From Metabacillus rhizolycopersici (GTDB taxonomy: Bacteria; Bacillota; Bacilli; Bacillales; Bacillaceae), in the NCBI RefSeq assembly GCF_020075705.1, contig NZ_JAIQUM010000065.1, positions 1 to 29,210 on the forward strand: 29,210 nt of DNA. Reading direction: 5' to 3'. The translations under genes were made by a program, and so were the position numbers. Under the pieces are notes generated by a model. That model was given only the letters and a program-made list of their open reading frames with translations. It searched no databases and was not told the DNA's origin. Below are positions 1-8,512 of the stretch, piece by piece; position 1 is the stretch's first letter; the number at the start of each line of letters is the position of its first letter.

Positions 1-28
1 CTGAGCCAGGATCAAACTCTCCAATAAA
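1..28 (-). rRNA. rrs: 16S rRNA, 5' end only
   Basis: Read on the minus strand, these bases are the conserved 5' terminus of bacterial 16S rRNA, containing the universal 27F-site sequence AGAGTTTGATCCTGGCTCAG preceded by TTTATTGG as in Bacillus. Only the first 28 or so bases are in the window; the rest lies to the left. The operon points out of the window. Confidence 0.97.
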
Positions 29-158
29 GTAGTTTGACTTGCTCATAAGTTTTGTACTATATAGTACGTTTTTGTTAATCGAAATTAACGTTGGCACGCT
101 TGGTTTTGTTTAGTTTTCAAAGATCATTTCATCGTCGTCTCTCAGAAGCGACTTTATT
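29..158 (-). promoter_or_regulatory. rrn leader with boxA-like antitermination element
   Basis: Transcribed leader between promoter P2 and the 16S gene. On the minus strand 126-112 reads TGATCTTTGAAAACT, the boxA-like segment typical of Bacillus rrn leaders, followed by the usual ACAAAACCAAGCGTGCCAACG block. A small hairpin (GTTAAT/ATTAAC with a four-base loop) lies at 74-89. Its likely roles are antitermination and forming part of the 16S processing stem. Confidence 0.8.
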
Positions 159-187
159 AATATATCACTTTATTCTTTAAGTGTCAA
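159..187 (-). promoter_or_regulatory. rrn promoter P2
   Basis: On the minus strand: TTGACA (187-182), 17-base spacer, TATATT (164-159). This near-consensus sigma-A promoter is about 130 bases upstream of 16S, the usual position of rrn P2 in Bacillus. Confidence 0.85.
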
Positions 188-254
188 CATCTTTTTTATA
201 TCTTTCAAAACTTTAAGATGTCTTTTTTGTTTCGCCTTAGTAGCGAGAAATACC

Positions 255-283
255 AATATACCATGGGTGAAAATTGATTTCAA
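255..283 (-). promoter_or_regulatory. rrn promoter P1
   Basis: On the minus strand: TTGAAA (283-278), 17-base spacer, TATATT (260-255), 96 bases upstream of P2. Tandem promoters at about this spacing are the norm for Bacillus rrn operons. The bases from here to about 468 show nothing else I can assign. Confidence 0.7.
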
Positions 284-468
284 GTGCTTTCAATAAAAAA
301 ATTTACTTTTTATTAAAACTTCTTTTAGACATGCTAGTTAATCCCTAGATTATTCTATCAGAAATTCGTAAGACTTTCTGTAAACTTTCATTATGTTGAG
401 AAGTTTATTCATAATAGAAGGATTGTTGGCATTAAATAATAGTAATAGGTTTAAAATCACGGGGTAAA

Positions 469-649
469 ATGAAGGAATCTATCATAAGAACTTATGCTAC
501 TTTCATTGTTTCCTTTTTTATATGGTTATAAGGAAGCTTTAAGAATTAACGAAGATAGGGAGGTTGTTCAAGGCTGGGAATTAATCATATACATTCCATC
601 AGGTTTTATATTTACTTACTTTGCAAGTATATTTTATCAACAAACATGA
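469..649 (+). pseudogene. small two-helix membrane protein ORF, probably frameshifted
   Basis: An ATG at 469 follows a GGGG ribosome-binding-like stretch and opens a hydrophobic 20-codon frame ending at TAA 529-531. The +1 frame then continues from about 514 to TGA 647-649, with a charged stretch (KEALRINEDREVVQGW) and a second hydrophobic segment ending FASIFYQQT. Joining the frames at the T-run near 512-518 would give a protein of about 60 residues with two membrane helices. I do not recognise the family. It may be a decayed gene, a sequencing indel in the T-run, or chance. Confidence 0.3.
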
Positions 650-693
650 AGTTACAAGTGCCAGGCGACCTCAGTGACTGGCACTTGTAACTT
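649..693. repeat. perfect 16-bp inverted repeat (hairpin)
   Basis: The arms AAGTTACAAGTGCCAG (649-664) and CTGGCACTTGTAACTT (678-693) are exact complements around a 13-base loop. The GTGCCAG/CTGGCAC core recalls the short dispersed repeats common in Bacillus intergenic DNA; a related GACAGGCACC string occurs at 1012-1021. No T-run follows immediately, so a terminator is less likely than a dispersed repeat. Confidence 0.7.
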
Positions 694-776
694 TATACTC
701 ATTTTTTAAAAGAAAATCTTGACCACATAGAGAATCATTACATTTTGAACCTTAAAAAGTCACTCAGTTGTACCAC

Positions 777-974
777 TCAATCCAGTACGTACGGTATGCC
801 TAAGTATCTTTTTGATCCGTCATGTTTTGGTATGGGAACTTTTTTAACTGGTTGAGGTTGGTAAGTTCCATCCTTTAGTTTTCTTTTAAGTCGTTGATAG
901 GATTTTAAGTTGATAGACTGTAACCCCATCCCTACCAGGAGCTCGCTTGATGGGAAAATGAACAAAAAAGTCAA
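777..974 (-). pseudogene. group II intron reverse transcriptase/maturase fragment
   Basis: About 45 residues in the C-terminal half of this 65-codon frame match the start of the reverse-transcriptase domain of bacterial group II intron proteins: a region like SYQRLKRKLKDGTYQPQPV, then VPIPKHDGSKRYLGIPYVLD. In intact LtrA-type proteins (400-600 residues) this precedes the palm and the YADD catalytic motif. Here a stop follows at once and nothing of the palm, maturase or HNH domains is present. It is a dead remnant next to an rrn operon, left by an old intron insertion or deletion. Confidence 0.8.
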
Positions 975-1076
975 TTATGCAAACTAACTTTGTTAGGATA
1001 ATACAATCAAGACAGGCACCTATTTCAATCAAATTTTCCTTCAAGATTCTTATTGATTACTTATTTTATCGAACAC

Positions 1077-2291
1077 TTATCCAGCACGCTTTTTGAACGC
1101 TTTTCCAATACGTCCATTGATCAATTTTCTGTAACGATAAAAAACAAATAGCGCACACACTAAACCAATGACAGACAGAATTGCATCGAAAATGAAGATA
1201 ATTGAAATGTTTCCAGTTTTGGACATTAGACCTGTTACAAGTGGCATGACGACAGAAGCAAGTCCCCCCGCTGTAGCTAGAATCCCTGTCACGGTTCCTT
1301 TCTTTCTCCAGAAAAGTTCAGTGATTGTTGCAATTGCTAATTGAAAAATACCTGCTGTTGAAAAACCGACAAAAAATGAGGCAACCGATACGATTTCAGG
1401 TAATCTAACAGTTAAAATTATCAAAATCGAAATAAATGTAATGATTGGATAAATCACAAGAACTGTGACCGGTCGTAAGAATTTTTTCAATAAGACAGCC
1501 AACGTTAAAACAGACAGAATCATCCCGGCACTGTAATAGCTGAGCAGTTTAATCGAATTGACCTCTGTCATCCCTAGCACTTGCTGACCAAAAGACGGTA
1601 GCCAAATTTGAGCCACAGTAAATAGCCCAGTGGAAGTAAAGCCGATCACGACAAGGGCAAACCCTTCTTTTTTAAAATTCGGCTCCGAGAGAAACTTGGT
1701 GCTTCCAGCGTCCTGCGCCCCTTCCGACGTCTGTACTGTTCGGTGATTTGGAAAAGTAACTGTAAATAAAAATAGAAAATTGAGAAAATAGAGAGCAGCT
1801 GGAATAAAAAAAGCATAGCCGTAAAACATATTCTGATTTGCAATAAACAAAATCAGAATTGGCAAAAGTCCTGTGCCTGCTGCCATAAAAGCTTTTACCA
1901 TGACACTAGCGGATCCGATCGACTTTGGGAAAATCTCCACCAAACCTGGATACGTCCCCGCATCGAGTGCTGAATTAGCAACTCCCGCCACTAGCGCAAG
2001 CGCAAATGCAACTTGATAGCTTGGCGACAACGGAATCCCCGCCAGGAAAATAGCCAATCCTAAAGCTCCGAAGATAACGAGCGGCTTTCTGCCGAATTTA
2101 TCCGATAAACGACCCAATAATGCATAGGTAAGTAACTTCCCAATTCCGATCGCAGCAATAATATAACTAATCCCGGCACTGTCCGTACTCCACTGAGTCG
2201 TTAACGAAGTCATATTTGAAATGAGTATAATGTTCACCATACCGAGTAAAAAATAATTCAAATACATACCTGCTCCTGTCTTCATGTACAT
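1077..2291 (-). CDS. MFS transporter (substrate unknown, catabolic regulon)
   Basis: 404-residue integral membrane protein of the major facilitator superfamily with about 12 predicted helices. The loop between helices 2 and 3 carries the family's motif A (GRLSDKFGRK), and a second conserved stretch reads ANSALDAGTYPGLVEIFPK. I start it at 2291 (MYMKTGAGMYLNYFLLG) because GGAGG lies 10 bases upstream; nine further codons are open but have no better site. It is paralogous to the transporter at 13388-14605, with matching motifs in the same order and almost the same length. It is monocistronic as far as visible, with a promoter region holding two LacI-type palindromes and a cre site, so it is probably induced by a substrate and repressed by glucose. 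Likely imports the substrate degraded by the enzymes at 15-22 kb; an organic acid is a guess. Confidence 0.88.
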   Translation of the reverse strand: MYMKTGAGMYLNYFLLGMVNIILISNMTSLTTQWSTDSAGISYIIAAIGIGKLLTYALLGRLSDKFGRKPLVIFGALGLAIFLAGIPLSPSYQVAFALALVAGVANSALDAGTYPGLVEIFPKSIGSASVMVKAFMAAGTGLLPILILFIANQNMFYGYAFFIPAALYFLNFLFLFTVTFPNHRTVQTSEGAQDAGSTKFLSEPNFKKEGFALVVIGFTSTGLFTVAQIWLPSFGQQVLGMTEVNSIKLLSYYSAGMILSVLTLAVLLKKFLRPVTVLVIYPIITFISILIILTVRLPEIVSVASFFVGFSTAGIFQLAIATITELFWRKKGTVTGILATAGGLASVVMPLVTGLMSKTGNISIIFIFDAILSVIGLVCALFVFYRYRKLINGRIGKAFKKRAG

Positions 2292-2524
2292 TTCCCAACA
2301 ACCTCCATCCACCGGCATTTACCTTTTAAGAGACCGGTTATTTTATATTAAAATTTATAGAAATATTGGAATCTAATGAAGAACTGGTCGTTTATGTGGT
2401 CCAATACCTTAACTATCTGCGAAAATCAGTTTTGTCACAATCACCTTTTGAACATTCGAAAAAAAAACAGTTACTCATTATAGCTCTTTAGCCGTCTATC
2501 ATTTTTTAAACAGACTCTTTTGTT

Positions 2525-2540
2525 AATAGGTCGATCTAAT
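2525..2540. promoter_or_regulatory. degenerate copy of the TTAGATCGATCTAA operator
   Basis: AATAGGTCGATCTAAT matches the 16-base form ATTAGATCGATCTAAT at 14 of 16 positions; one half-site is perfect. It lies about 200 bases inside the presumed MFS leader from the main operator, so it could be an auxiliary site for DNA looping. Confidence 0.55.
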
Positions 2541-2673
2541 AAAATGCTAGAGCACGAAGCAAAATTCCTAAAGAATAGTAACACAAAAAGATATATAGTA
2601 CTTTCAATCAGTACGCACTCATTATTTAACAAGTAGAACCTATCTATGTCACCTCCTTTAACTTCTAGAATAT

Positions 2674-2687
2674 AGTTAGCGCTTTCA
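2674..2687 (-). promoter_or_regulatory. cre site (CcpA)
   Basis: On the minus strand TGAAAGCGCTAACT matches the cre consensus TGWAANCGNTNWCA at 13 of 14 positions. It lies about 50 bases downstream of the predicted MFS start point, where CcpA acts as a roadblock. This implies glucose repression of the transporter. Confidence 0.75.
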
Positions 2688-2730
2688 AAATAAAAAACTA
2701 TGGAACAACCTTTATATTGGATCGACTTTT

Positions 2731-2755
2731 TTTAGATCGATCTAATAATATATTA
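2731..2755 (-). promoter_or_regulatory. operator and -10 box of the MFS gene
   Basis: TTAGATCGATCTAA is perfect at 2732-2745. On the minus strand a -10-like TAATAT (2755-2750) ends four bases before it, so the palindrome covers the likely transcription start. I see no strong -35. The same -10/operator spacing recurs at 22.7 and 23.15 kb. Confidence 0.7.
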
Positions 2756-3032
2756 CATTTAGTACTTATTATTAATTAAATTGATCATTAGCTTTATTAG
2801 CATTTTTTCAATTTAATAATATTTCACTAAACGTATTATTATTCCATACTAAGGAATTTACAATTTGATTTCACATTAACTTTCCAGAATATTAAATATA
2901 TTTAGAAGGGACTTTTGTAGGTTTTACTTTATTACCTGCTCTTTCATAAAGGATGTTTAGGCCGCAGTTAAACAACAATTATTATTTTTTCATTATCTAT
3001 TTAAGTTTACTGTTTTTTAATAAAGAAAGTAT

Positions 3033-3079
3033 AAAAATCGGACGGAGTACTTTCTACGAAGCAAAAACCGACCGATTTT
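3033..3079 (-). terminator. terminator after sucB
   Basis: On the minus strand AAAATCGGTCGG (3079-3068) pairs with CCGTCCGATTTT (3045-3034), 11 of 12 positions, around a 22-base loop, and the second arm runs into TTTTT. It lies 35 bases past the sucB stop. Confidence 0.6.
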
Positions 3080-3113
3080 CGCTATTTTAACTTGATTCTT
3101 ATAATTTTTTTTA

Positions 3114-4358
3114 TTAACCTTCCAATAATAAAGACTCTGGATCTTCCAACAACTCTTTTACCATTGCTAAAAAGCTGACTGCTTCTTTTCCATCCACAAT
3201 TCGGTGATCATAAGATAAAGCAATATACATCATTGGACGATTCTCTATTCGTTCACTATCAATTGCTACTGGCCTTGTTTGAATCTTATGCATCCCAAGA
3301 ATCCCTACTTGTGGACTATTTAATATAGGTGTTGACATTAATGAGCCAAATACTCCCCCATTAGTAATTGTAAATGTTCCACCTTGTAGATCTTTTAATG
3401 CCAGAGCATTGTCACGTGCTTTTTTTCCAAGATTACTAATGTCATTTTCAATTTCAGCAAAACTTTTCAGGTTCGCATCACGTACAACTGGAACAACTAA
3501 GCCTTCTGGCGCTGCAACAGCAATTCCAATATCATAAAATTTCTTTACAACTAATTCATCTCCTTGAATTTCAGCATTCAGTAGCGGAAATTGCCTTAAA
3601 GCTGCCACGACTGCTTTTGTAAAGAATGACATGAAGCCGAGACGAACATTATATTTTTCAAAAAACATATCTTTCCTTTTTTTACGCAAGTCCATCACAG
3701 CGGTCATGTCGACTTCATTAAAGGTAGTTAACATCGCAGCTGTTTGTGTTACTTCTACTAGGCGTTTCGCTATTGTTTGACGACGACGCGTCATTTTTAC
3801 ACGCTCTACTGGTTTATCGAACTGCATTTCGTTTTGAGTAGGTACAGGCTTTTGACTCGTCTTTTCTACTTTTTGTTCTGTTATTGTCGCTGCCGTCTCT
3901 GTGTGTGCTTTAATATCATGTGGCCTAATTCGGCCAAGTGGATCGCTACTATTCACTTGAGTTAAATCGATCCCTAACTCTCTTGCCATTTTCCTTGCAG
4001 CTGGCGAGGCAATTGGACGTTCTACCTTTGATTGTTCTGGTTCTGCTTTAACAATTGATTTTTCCGCACTTTCTTCTATAGGTTTAGTAGAACTTTCTTT
4101 CACCGCTTCTATTCCTTCTGTCATCTTATCTTCTAATATCGCAATAACCTCTCCTACTTCTACGGTATCGCCTGGTTCTTTTAAAATCTTCGTTAATACG
4201 CCTGAGAATTCAGTGTTAACTTCCAAGTTTACTTTATCAGTTTCAAGTTCGATTACACTTTCCCCCTGACTCACTGTATCACCAACATTGATAAGCCAGT
4301 GTAAAATTGTTCCTTCAGAAATGGATTCAGCAAGCTCTGGTACTTTAAGTTCAATCAT
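3114..4358 (-). CDS. sucB: 2-oxoglutarate dehydrogenase E2, dihydrolipoyl succinyltransferase
   Basis: 414 residues, full length for SucB/OdhB. It moves the succinyl group from E1 to CoA through a lipoyl arm, giving succinyl-CoA in the TCA cycle; cytoplasmic core of the OGDH complex. Domains in order: an N-terminal lipoyl domain (1-75) with the lipoylated lysine in ETDKVNLEV (K42), a charged linker, a peripheral-subunit-binding domain near 115-150 ([16 protein letters not shown]...GRI), and a C-terminal acyltransferase domain with the active-site motif SYDHRIVDG near 384-392. It follows sucA after 60 bases and is presumably co-transcribed. E3 (dihydrolipoamide dehydrogenase) is not in the window. 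An E2 of another 2-oxoacid dehydrogenase is unlikely given the sucA-type E1 next to it. Confidence 0.96.
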   Translation of the reverse strand: MIELKVPELAESISEGTILHWLINVGDTVSQGESVIELETDKVNLEVNTEFSGVLTKILKEPGDTVEVGEVIAILEDKMTEGIEAVKESSTKPIEESAEKSIVKAEPEQSKVERPIASPAARKMARELGIDLTQVNSSDPLGRIRPHDIKAHTETAATITEQKVEKTSQKPVPTQNEMQFDKPVERVKMTRRRQTIAKRLVEVTQTAAMLTTFNEVDMTAVMDLRKKRKDMFFEKYNVRLGFMSFFTKAVVAALRQFPLLNAEIQGDELVVKKFYDIGIAVAAPEGLVVPVVRDANLKSFAEIENDISNLGKKARDNALALKDLQGGTFTITNGGVFGSLMSTPILNSPQVGILGMHKIQTRPVAIDSERIENRPMMYIALSYDHRIVDGKEAVSFLAMVKELLEDPESLLLEG

Positions 4359-4418
4359 TTTTTCGTATCCTCCCGATTTTGTTACTTCAAATTTTTATAT
4401 TTCACGCTTTCATAAACG

Positions 4419-7298
4419 TTAGCTTTTTATCAATATTTTTTCTTGTTTCGAGCTTTCCATATTAATCTTCAATGTTTGATTGATAATTCTTTCCTGCTCT
4501 TTTTTATGAATAGTTGGATCCCCGCCTGCAGTGCTTGAACGTTTTGGTCTTCCGATATAGTTAACTGTTAATCTACTACCCGCAAGTTCGTAAAGAATAG
4601 GGGATACATAGTGCCAAGCTCCCATATTTTTCGGTTCTTCTTGTACCCACACCAATTCCTCTAAGTTTGGATAATGCTGAAGAATAGCTTCTACCTTTTC
4701 TTTCGGAAATGGATATAATTGTTCGATTCGAATGATATGCAATTCTTCTAAGGTTTGATTTTCCTGTTTGGACTCGACTTCTTGAGCCAAATCGATCGCC
4801 ATTTTACCGGTTGTTAGTACCAACCGTTTTACTTTCTCTCTCTCATGGCCTAGATGTGGCTGTTCCAATACGGTTTGGAAATGCCCTTCACTAAGTTCTG
4901 TTCCAAATGAAGTCGTTAATGAATGTCGTAATAGACCTTTCGGTGTCATGAGTACTAATGGTCTAACATATTCTGTTCCAAGTATTGCGGCTTGACGACG
5001 CAATATATGGAAATATTGTGAAGCACTTGTTACATTCGCAACCGTCCAGTTATTTTCAGCAGAAAGTTGTAAAAACCGTTCAGGACGAGCGCTTGAGTGC
5101 TCTGGACCTTGTCCCTCGTATCCATGAGGTAGCAATAGAACAAGCCCTGATTTTTGTCCCCACTTCGCTCTTCCTGATGAAACAAATTGATCAAAGAGTG
5201 TTTGGGCTGTATTTGCAAAATCACCATATTGTGCTTCCCACATCACCAATGTTTCGGAAGCGAATACATTATAGCCATATTCAAACCCTACAACAGCCGC
5301 TTCTGATAGCGGGCTATTATGAATAGCAAAAGAAGCAGCTTCTCCTGGTAGACGATGTAATGGTGAATAAGTCTCATTCGTTTCCATATCATGTAGCACA
5401 ATATGTCGCTGAGCAAAAGTTCCACGTTCAGAATCCTGCCCCGTTAAACGTATAGGTGTGCCTTCTTTTAATATTGATGTAATAGCCAATGCTTCTGCTA
5501 ATGCCCAGTCAACTTTGCCATCATCCTTCAAGGCATTTTTACGGCGTTCTAAGATTCGTTTTAATTTTGGCTGTATTTGAAAGCCCTTAGGCCAGTTAAG
5601 CAATGCGTCGTTCAATTCGTTCAGTGTTTCTATTGGTAAGCTAGTCTTTGTACTCGGAATTCCCCTGGCTATTACTACTGGGACTTCATCATCTGCCACA
5701 TCATCCTTACTCTTATTTAAAACTATGTCAGACTCAGCCGAAATTTTTTCGTGAACATCACGCTTAATTTGCTCCACTTCTTCCCTACTAAGGATGTTAT
5801 TCGTTTGCAAACGATCAGCATATAATTCTCTTACAGTTCGATGCTTCATGATTTCCTTATATACTTGGGGTTGCGTAACCGTTGGATCATCCATTTCATT
5901 GTGTCCGAAACGACGATAACCGACTAAATCTATTAAAAAACTCTTATTGAACCTCATGCGATATTGATACGCTAAACGAACAGCTGCAAGACATGCCTCT
6001 GGATCATCTGCATTGACATGTACGACAGGGATCTCAAATCCTTTTGCAAGGTTACTTGCATACTTAGTAGAACGGGAATCTTTACTATCTGTCGTAAAGC
6101 CCACCATATTATTTGCGATAATATGGATCGTTCCTCCCGTTTGATACCCCTTTAATTCCCCTAAATTTAAGGTTTCAGTGACAATCCCTTGTCCTGGAAA
6201 TGCGGCATCACCATGAATAGAGACCGCGAATGACTTTGATACATCTTGTTTAGGATAACCTGTTTTCTCACGATTTTCCTGAGTTGCTCTTGCAAATCCT
6301 TCAACCACAGGATTCACAAATTCAAGGTGACTTGGATTATTAGCCAGTGTAACTCGCGTACAAACAGTATCGGACTCTTCGATCAATCGTTCTTTACCGA
6401 GATGATACTTCACATCCCCGGTCCACCCTTCTCGTATTTCCGGCAAGTCATTTAATGAATGCTGCTGTCTTGTTGTAGAATACTTAAATTCAGAGAAAAT
6501 TTGGTGATAAGGTTTCTCCATTACATGTGCTAATACACTTAAACGTCCTCGGTGAGCCATTCCAATCACAATATCGCGAGTGCCATCTTCGGAACCATTA
6601 CGTATCAATTCATCAAGCATAGGAACAAGCATATCAACACCCTCAATTGAAAAACGCTTTTGACCCACATATGTTTTATGTAAATATTGTTCAAAGCTTT
6701 CAACTTCTGTTAATCGCTTCAATAGATGAACTCTTTCTTCTTTTGAATATGGGTAATCGAGGATACCTTTCTCTACTACTTCAAATAACCATTCACGTTC
6801 TTCACTTTGACTTACATGATTAAATTCATAAGCTAAAGAGCCTGTGTACCTTTCGTTTAACTGGTTCATCGCGTCCCATGCAGTTCGAACTTCTTTAGGT
6901 GTATTTTCCCATACCACTCCCGAGGGAACCGCTTTCAAAGTATCGCTATCTAATCCATAGCTTTCAAGATTTATTCCTGGATGAGATTCTACTGTTTTAT
7001 CTAAAGGGTTAATATTAGCGGATAAATGTCCAGATGAACGGATATCCTCTAGTAATTTTGCAACTTTTAATACTTTCTTCGTATTAGTTTGATCAATTGA
7101 CTCGGTTCCATCGTTACTTAAAGATGAAGTCGTCTGAGTCGATGAAGGAGAACCCCATTTTTGAAACATATCTTCCATTTCTGAATCAACTGAACCTTCA
7201 TTACGTACATAACGATCATATTGTTCAATGACATACCCAAGATTTGGTCCATGTAAATTTCCCCATGGATGCGAATTAACTTTTTTATGATTCGTCAT
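4419..7298 (-). CDS. sucA: 2-oxoglutarate dehydrogenase E1 component
   Basis: 959 residues, close to Bacillus OdhA. It decarboxylates 2-oxoglutarate with ThDP and passes the succinyl group to SucB. Visible hallmarks: an N-terminal segment [20 protein letters not shown], the conserved [14 protein letters not shown], the ThDP/Mg region [12 protein letters not shown] and [25 protein letters not shown], and [13 protein letters not shown]. The second transketolase-like domain ([50 protein letters not shown]) is intact. First gene of a two-gene operon with sucB. Its promoter carries a 17-bp palindrome-like site also found at the divergent gntR promoter, so it is probably controlled by that regulator. 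Whether this is the housekeeping enzyme or a second copy cannot be told from one window. Confidence 0.96.
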   Translation of the reverse strand: MTNHKKVNSHPWGNLHGPNLGYVIEQYDRYVRNEGSVDSEMEDMFQKWGSPSSTQTTSSLSNDGTESIDQTNTKKVLKVAKLLEDIRSSGHLSANINPLDKTVESHPGINLESYGLDSDTLKAVPSGVVWENTPKEVRTAWDAMNQLNERYTGSLAYEFNHVSQSEEREWLFEVVEKGILDYPYSKEERVHLLKRLTEVESFEQYLHKTYVGQKRFSIEGVDMLVPMLDELIRNGSEDGTRDIVIGMAHRGRLSVLAHVMEKPYHQIFSEFKYSTTRQQHSLNDLPEIREGWTGDVKYHLGKERLIEESDTVCTRVTLANNPSHLEFVNPVVEGFARATQENREKTGYPKQDVSKSFAVSIHGDAAFPGQGIVTETLNLGELKGYQTGGTIHIIANNMVGFTTDSKDSRSTKYASNLAKGFEIPVVHVNADDPEACLAAVRLAYQYRMRFNKSFLIDLVGYRRFGHNEMDDPTVTQPQVYKEIMKHRTVRELYADRLQTNNILSREEVEQIKRDVHEKISAESDIVLNKSKDDVADDEVPVVIARGIPSTKTSLPIETLNELNDALLNWPKGFQIQPKLKRILERRKNALKDDGKVDWALAEALAITSILKEGTPIRLTGQDSERGTFAQRHIVLHDMETNETYSPLHRLPGEAASFAIHNSPLSEAAVVGFEYGYNVFASETLVMWEAQYGDFANTAQTLFDQFVSSGRAKWGQKSGLVLLLPHGYEGQGPEHSSARPERFLQLSAENNWTVANVTSASQYFHILRRQAAILGTEYVRPLVLMTPKGLLRHSLTTSFGTELSEGHFQTVLEQPHLGHEREKVKRLVLTTGKMAIDLAQEVESKQENQTLEELHIIRIEQLYPFPKEKVEAILQHYPNLEELVWVQEEPKNMGAWHYVSPILYELAGSRLTVNYIGRPKRSSTAGGDPTIHKKEQERIINQTLKINMESSKQEKILIKS

Positions 7299-7363
7299 TC
7301 AACTAGCCCCCTCAGAATTGTTGAATAGTATTTAAATTTTAATAGTTTATTTTAAATCAAATA

Positions 7364-7415
7364 GGACTACTGGTTAGCCCGATTTTATGTTATCAGAATC
7401 TTCAGCTAAAATCAA
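7364..7415 (-). promoter_or_regulatory. sucAB promoter with GntR-type operator
   Basis: On the minus strand: TTGATT (7415-7410), 17-base spacer, TAACAT (7392-7387). Six bases further on lies the operator-like site, plus-strand GGACTACTGGTTAGCCC (7364-7380). It matches the reverse complement of the site at 7571-7587 at 15 of 17 positions. The placement over the start point suggests repression. Confidence 0.65.
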
Positions 7416-7530
7416 TTTCTAAAATGAAAGTTTTTTCGTTTTTTTAATCATTACACTAAAATCAGTGCCTCTTCATGCCTAATTTCCTGCATGATTTCTT
7501 TTAGATAATTGCTTTCAAAAAAGAAATGCC

Positions 7531-7587
7531 TTGACGTTTCAGATTTTTCTAAATATAATTTTTATTAACCGGACTAACCACTAGTCC
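7531..7587 (+). promoter_or_regulatory. gntR promoter with GntR-type operator
   Basis: TTGACG (7531-7536), 17-base spacer and a perfect TATAAT (7554-7559) form a strong sigma-A promoter. GGACTAACCACTAGTCC (7571-7587), an inverted repeat GGACTA-N5-TAGTCC, overlaps or just follows the start point. This fits autorepression by the regulator encoded 33 bases downstream. Confidence 0.72.
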
Positions 7588-7619
7588 ACTTTAATAAGAA
7601 TTCTTGAGGAGGTGTTCTC

Positions 7620-8324
7620 ATGAGTGATCAAATGTTCCTTGGCGTACGAAATGAAAGACTGTACGAGAAGATAGTCGTTCAAATTAGACAGCTAATTGAA
7701 GACGGAAAGTTACAACCAGGTGATCGTTTACCAGGTGAGCGTACTTTGGCCCAAATGTTAGGATGCAGTCGTACTTCATTACGTGAAGCCTCTCGAGTAC
7801 TAGAATCAGAAGGATTAATCGTATCTAAGCCTGGTGGTGGAAGATTTATTCAGCAAGTCGATCAAAATATGAAACTGGAGTATCGATTTAATACAGTAGA
7901 TATGATTGAAAAGACGGCTGTCATTTATTTCTTAGAAGCAAGGGAAACTCTTGAACCTAAAATTGCTGAATTAGCAGCACAAAGAGCTACTGCTGAAAAT
8001 ATAGAAAAAATGGAGCAAGTTTTGTTGAAAATGGAAGAACAGCTCAAACATCCAGAGGAAATGGTAGAAGCTGATAGCAGCTTTCATCTCGCTTTAGCTG
8101 AAGCAACTCAAAACTTTGTCTTTGTTTCCATGATGGAAGCTAATTTGAATATGAATCGCCAAGTTCGAAAACAAACATTGAATTCCAAAGAGCGCTATTC
8201 ACAATCTTTAGCTGAACATAGAGCAATTTTAGACGCAGTAAAAGAGCGCGATGTTAAAAAAGCAATCGAAACTACACATATCCATTTACTTCACCTTCGA
8301 AAAAGTGTATTAGGAAGTAACTAA
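7620..8324 (+). CDS. GntR-family regulator, FadR subfamily (FCD domain)
   Basis: 234 residues. The N-terminal winged helix-turn-helix covers roughly residues 12-78: YEKIVVQIRQLIEDGKLQPG, LPGERTLAQMLGCSRTSLREA, then LESEGLIVSKPGGGRFI. The C-terminal all-helical FCD ligand domain keeps the usual metal ligands, an Asp and His in ADSSFHLALAEAT, a His in SLAEHRAIL and a His in the final TTHIHLLHLRK. Proteins of this type sense organic acids or acyl-CoAs and usually repress. The start is supported by GAGGAGGTG just upstream. It is transcribed away from sucAB, with the CoA-transferase/lyase pair downstream. The two similar operator sites in the shared control region suggest it regulates itself and sucAB. 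The effector is unknown; a pathway CoA ester or dicarboxylate is a guess. Confidence 0.92.
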   Translation: MSDQMFLGVRNERLYEKIVVQIRQLIEDGKLQPGDRLPGERTLAQMLGCSRTSLREASRVLESEGLIVSKPGGGRFIQQVDQNMKLEYRFNTVDMIEKTAVIYFLEARETLEPKIAELAAQRATAENIEKMEQVLLKMEEQLKHPEEMVEADSSFHLALAEATQNFVFVSMMEANLNMNRQVRKQTLNSKERYSQSLAEHRAILDAVKERDVKKAIETTHIHLLHLRKSVLGSN

Positions 8325-8366
8325 ATAGAAATTCAAAACGCAGGGGTAGTCTATAGGCGTGAATAG

Positions 8367-8411
8367 CACTTCTAGAATAGAAAGTATTCTATACCTTCTA
8401 TTCTAGAGGTG
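8367..8411. repeat. imperfect 16-bp inverted repeat after gntR
   Basis: The arms CACTTCTAGAATAGAA (8367-8382) and TTCTATTCTAGAGGTG (8396-8411) pair at 15 of 16 positions with a 13-base loop. It is AT-rich and has no T-tail, so it is either a weak terminator for gntR or a control element of the next operon. A short exact palindrome, TGTTAG-ACA-CTAACA, overlaps its end at 8410-8424. Confidence 0.6.
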
Positions 8412-8446
8412 TTAGACACTAACATATAAATTATTCAAGCCTTATT

Positions 8447-8460
8447 TGAAAACGCTAACT
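8447..8460 (+). promoter_or_regulatory. cre site at the CoA-transferase promoter
   Basis: TGAAAACGCTAACT matches the cre consensus TGWAANCGNTNWCA at 13 of 14 positions. It overlaps a possible -35, TTGAAA (8446-8451), with AATATT or TATTAT about 17-19 bases on. CcpA bound here would block the promoter, so the operon should be glucose-repressed. Confidence 0.7.
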
Positions 8461-8512
8461 ATTTTCGGAATATTATGTTTTTTATAAAAAATAAATGAAT
8501 TCAGGAGTGATA

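Larger units (their letters stand above)
2292..3032. other. long non-coding control region upstream of the MFS gene
   Basis: About 740 bases of AT-rich DNA with no credible gene on either strand. It holds the operators at 2525 and 2731, the cre site at 2674 and the predicted MFS promoter. The stretch 2760-3032 beyond the promoter shows nothing I can assign. Confidence 0.7.

Noticed and set aside
4386..4414. cre-like words between sucB and sucA
   Set aside because: The best match is about 11 of 14 and lies within an operon without a promoter.
4985..5326. 113-codon plus-strand frame inside sucA
   Set aside because: It is antisense to a highly conserved stretch of sucA, has no recognisable domain, and is explained by codon bias of the real gene.
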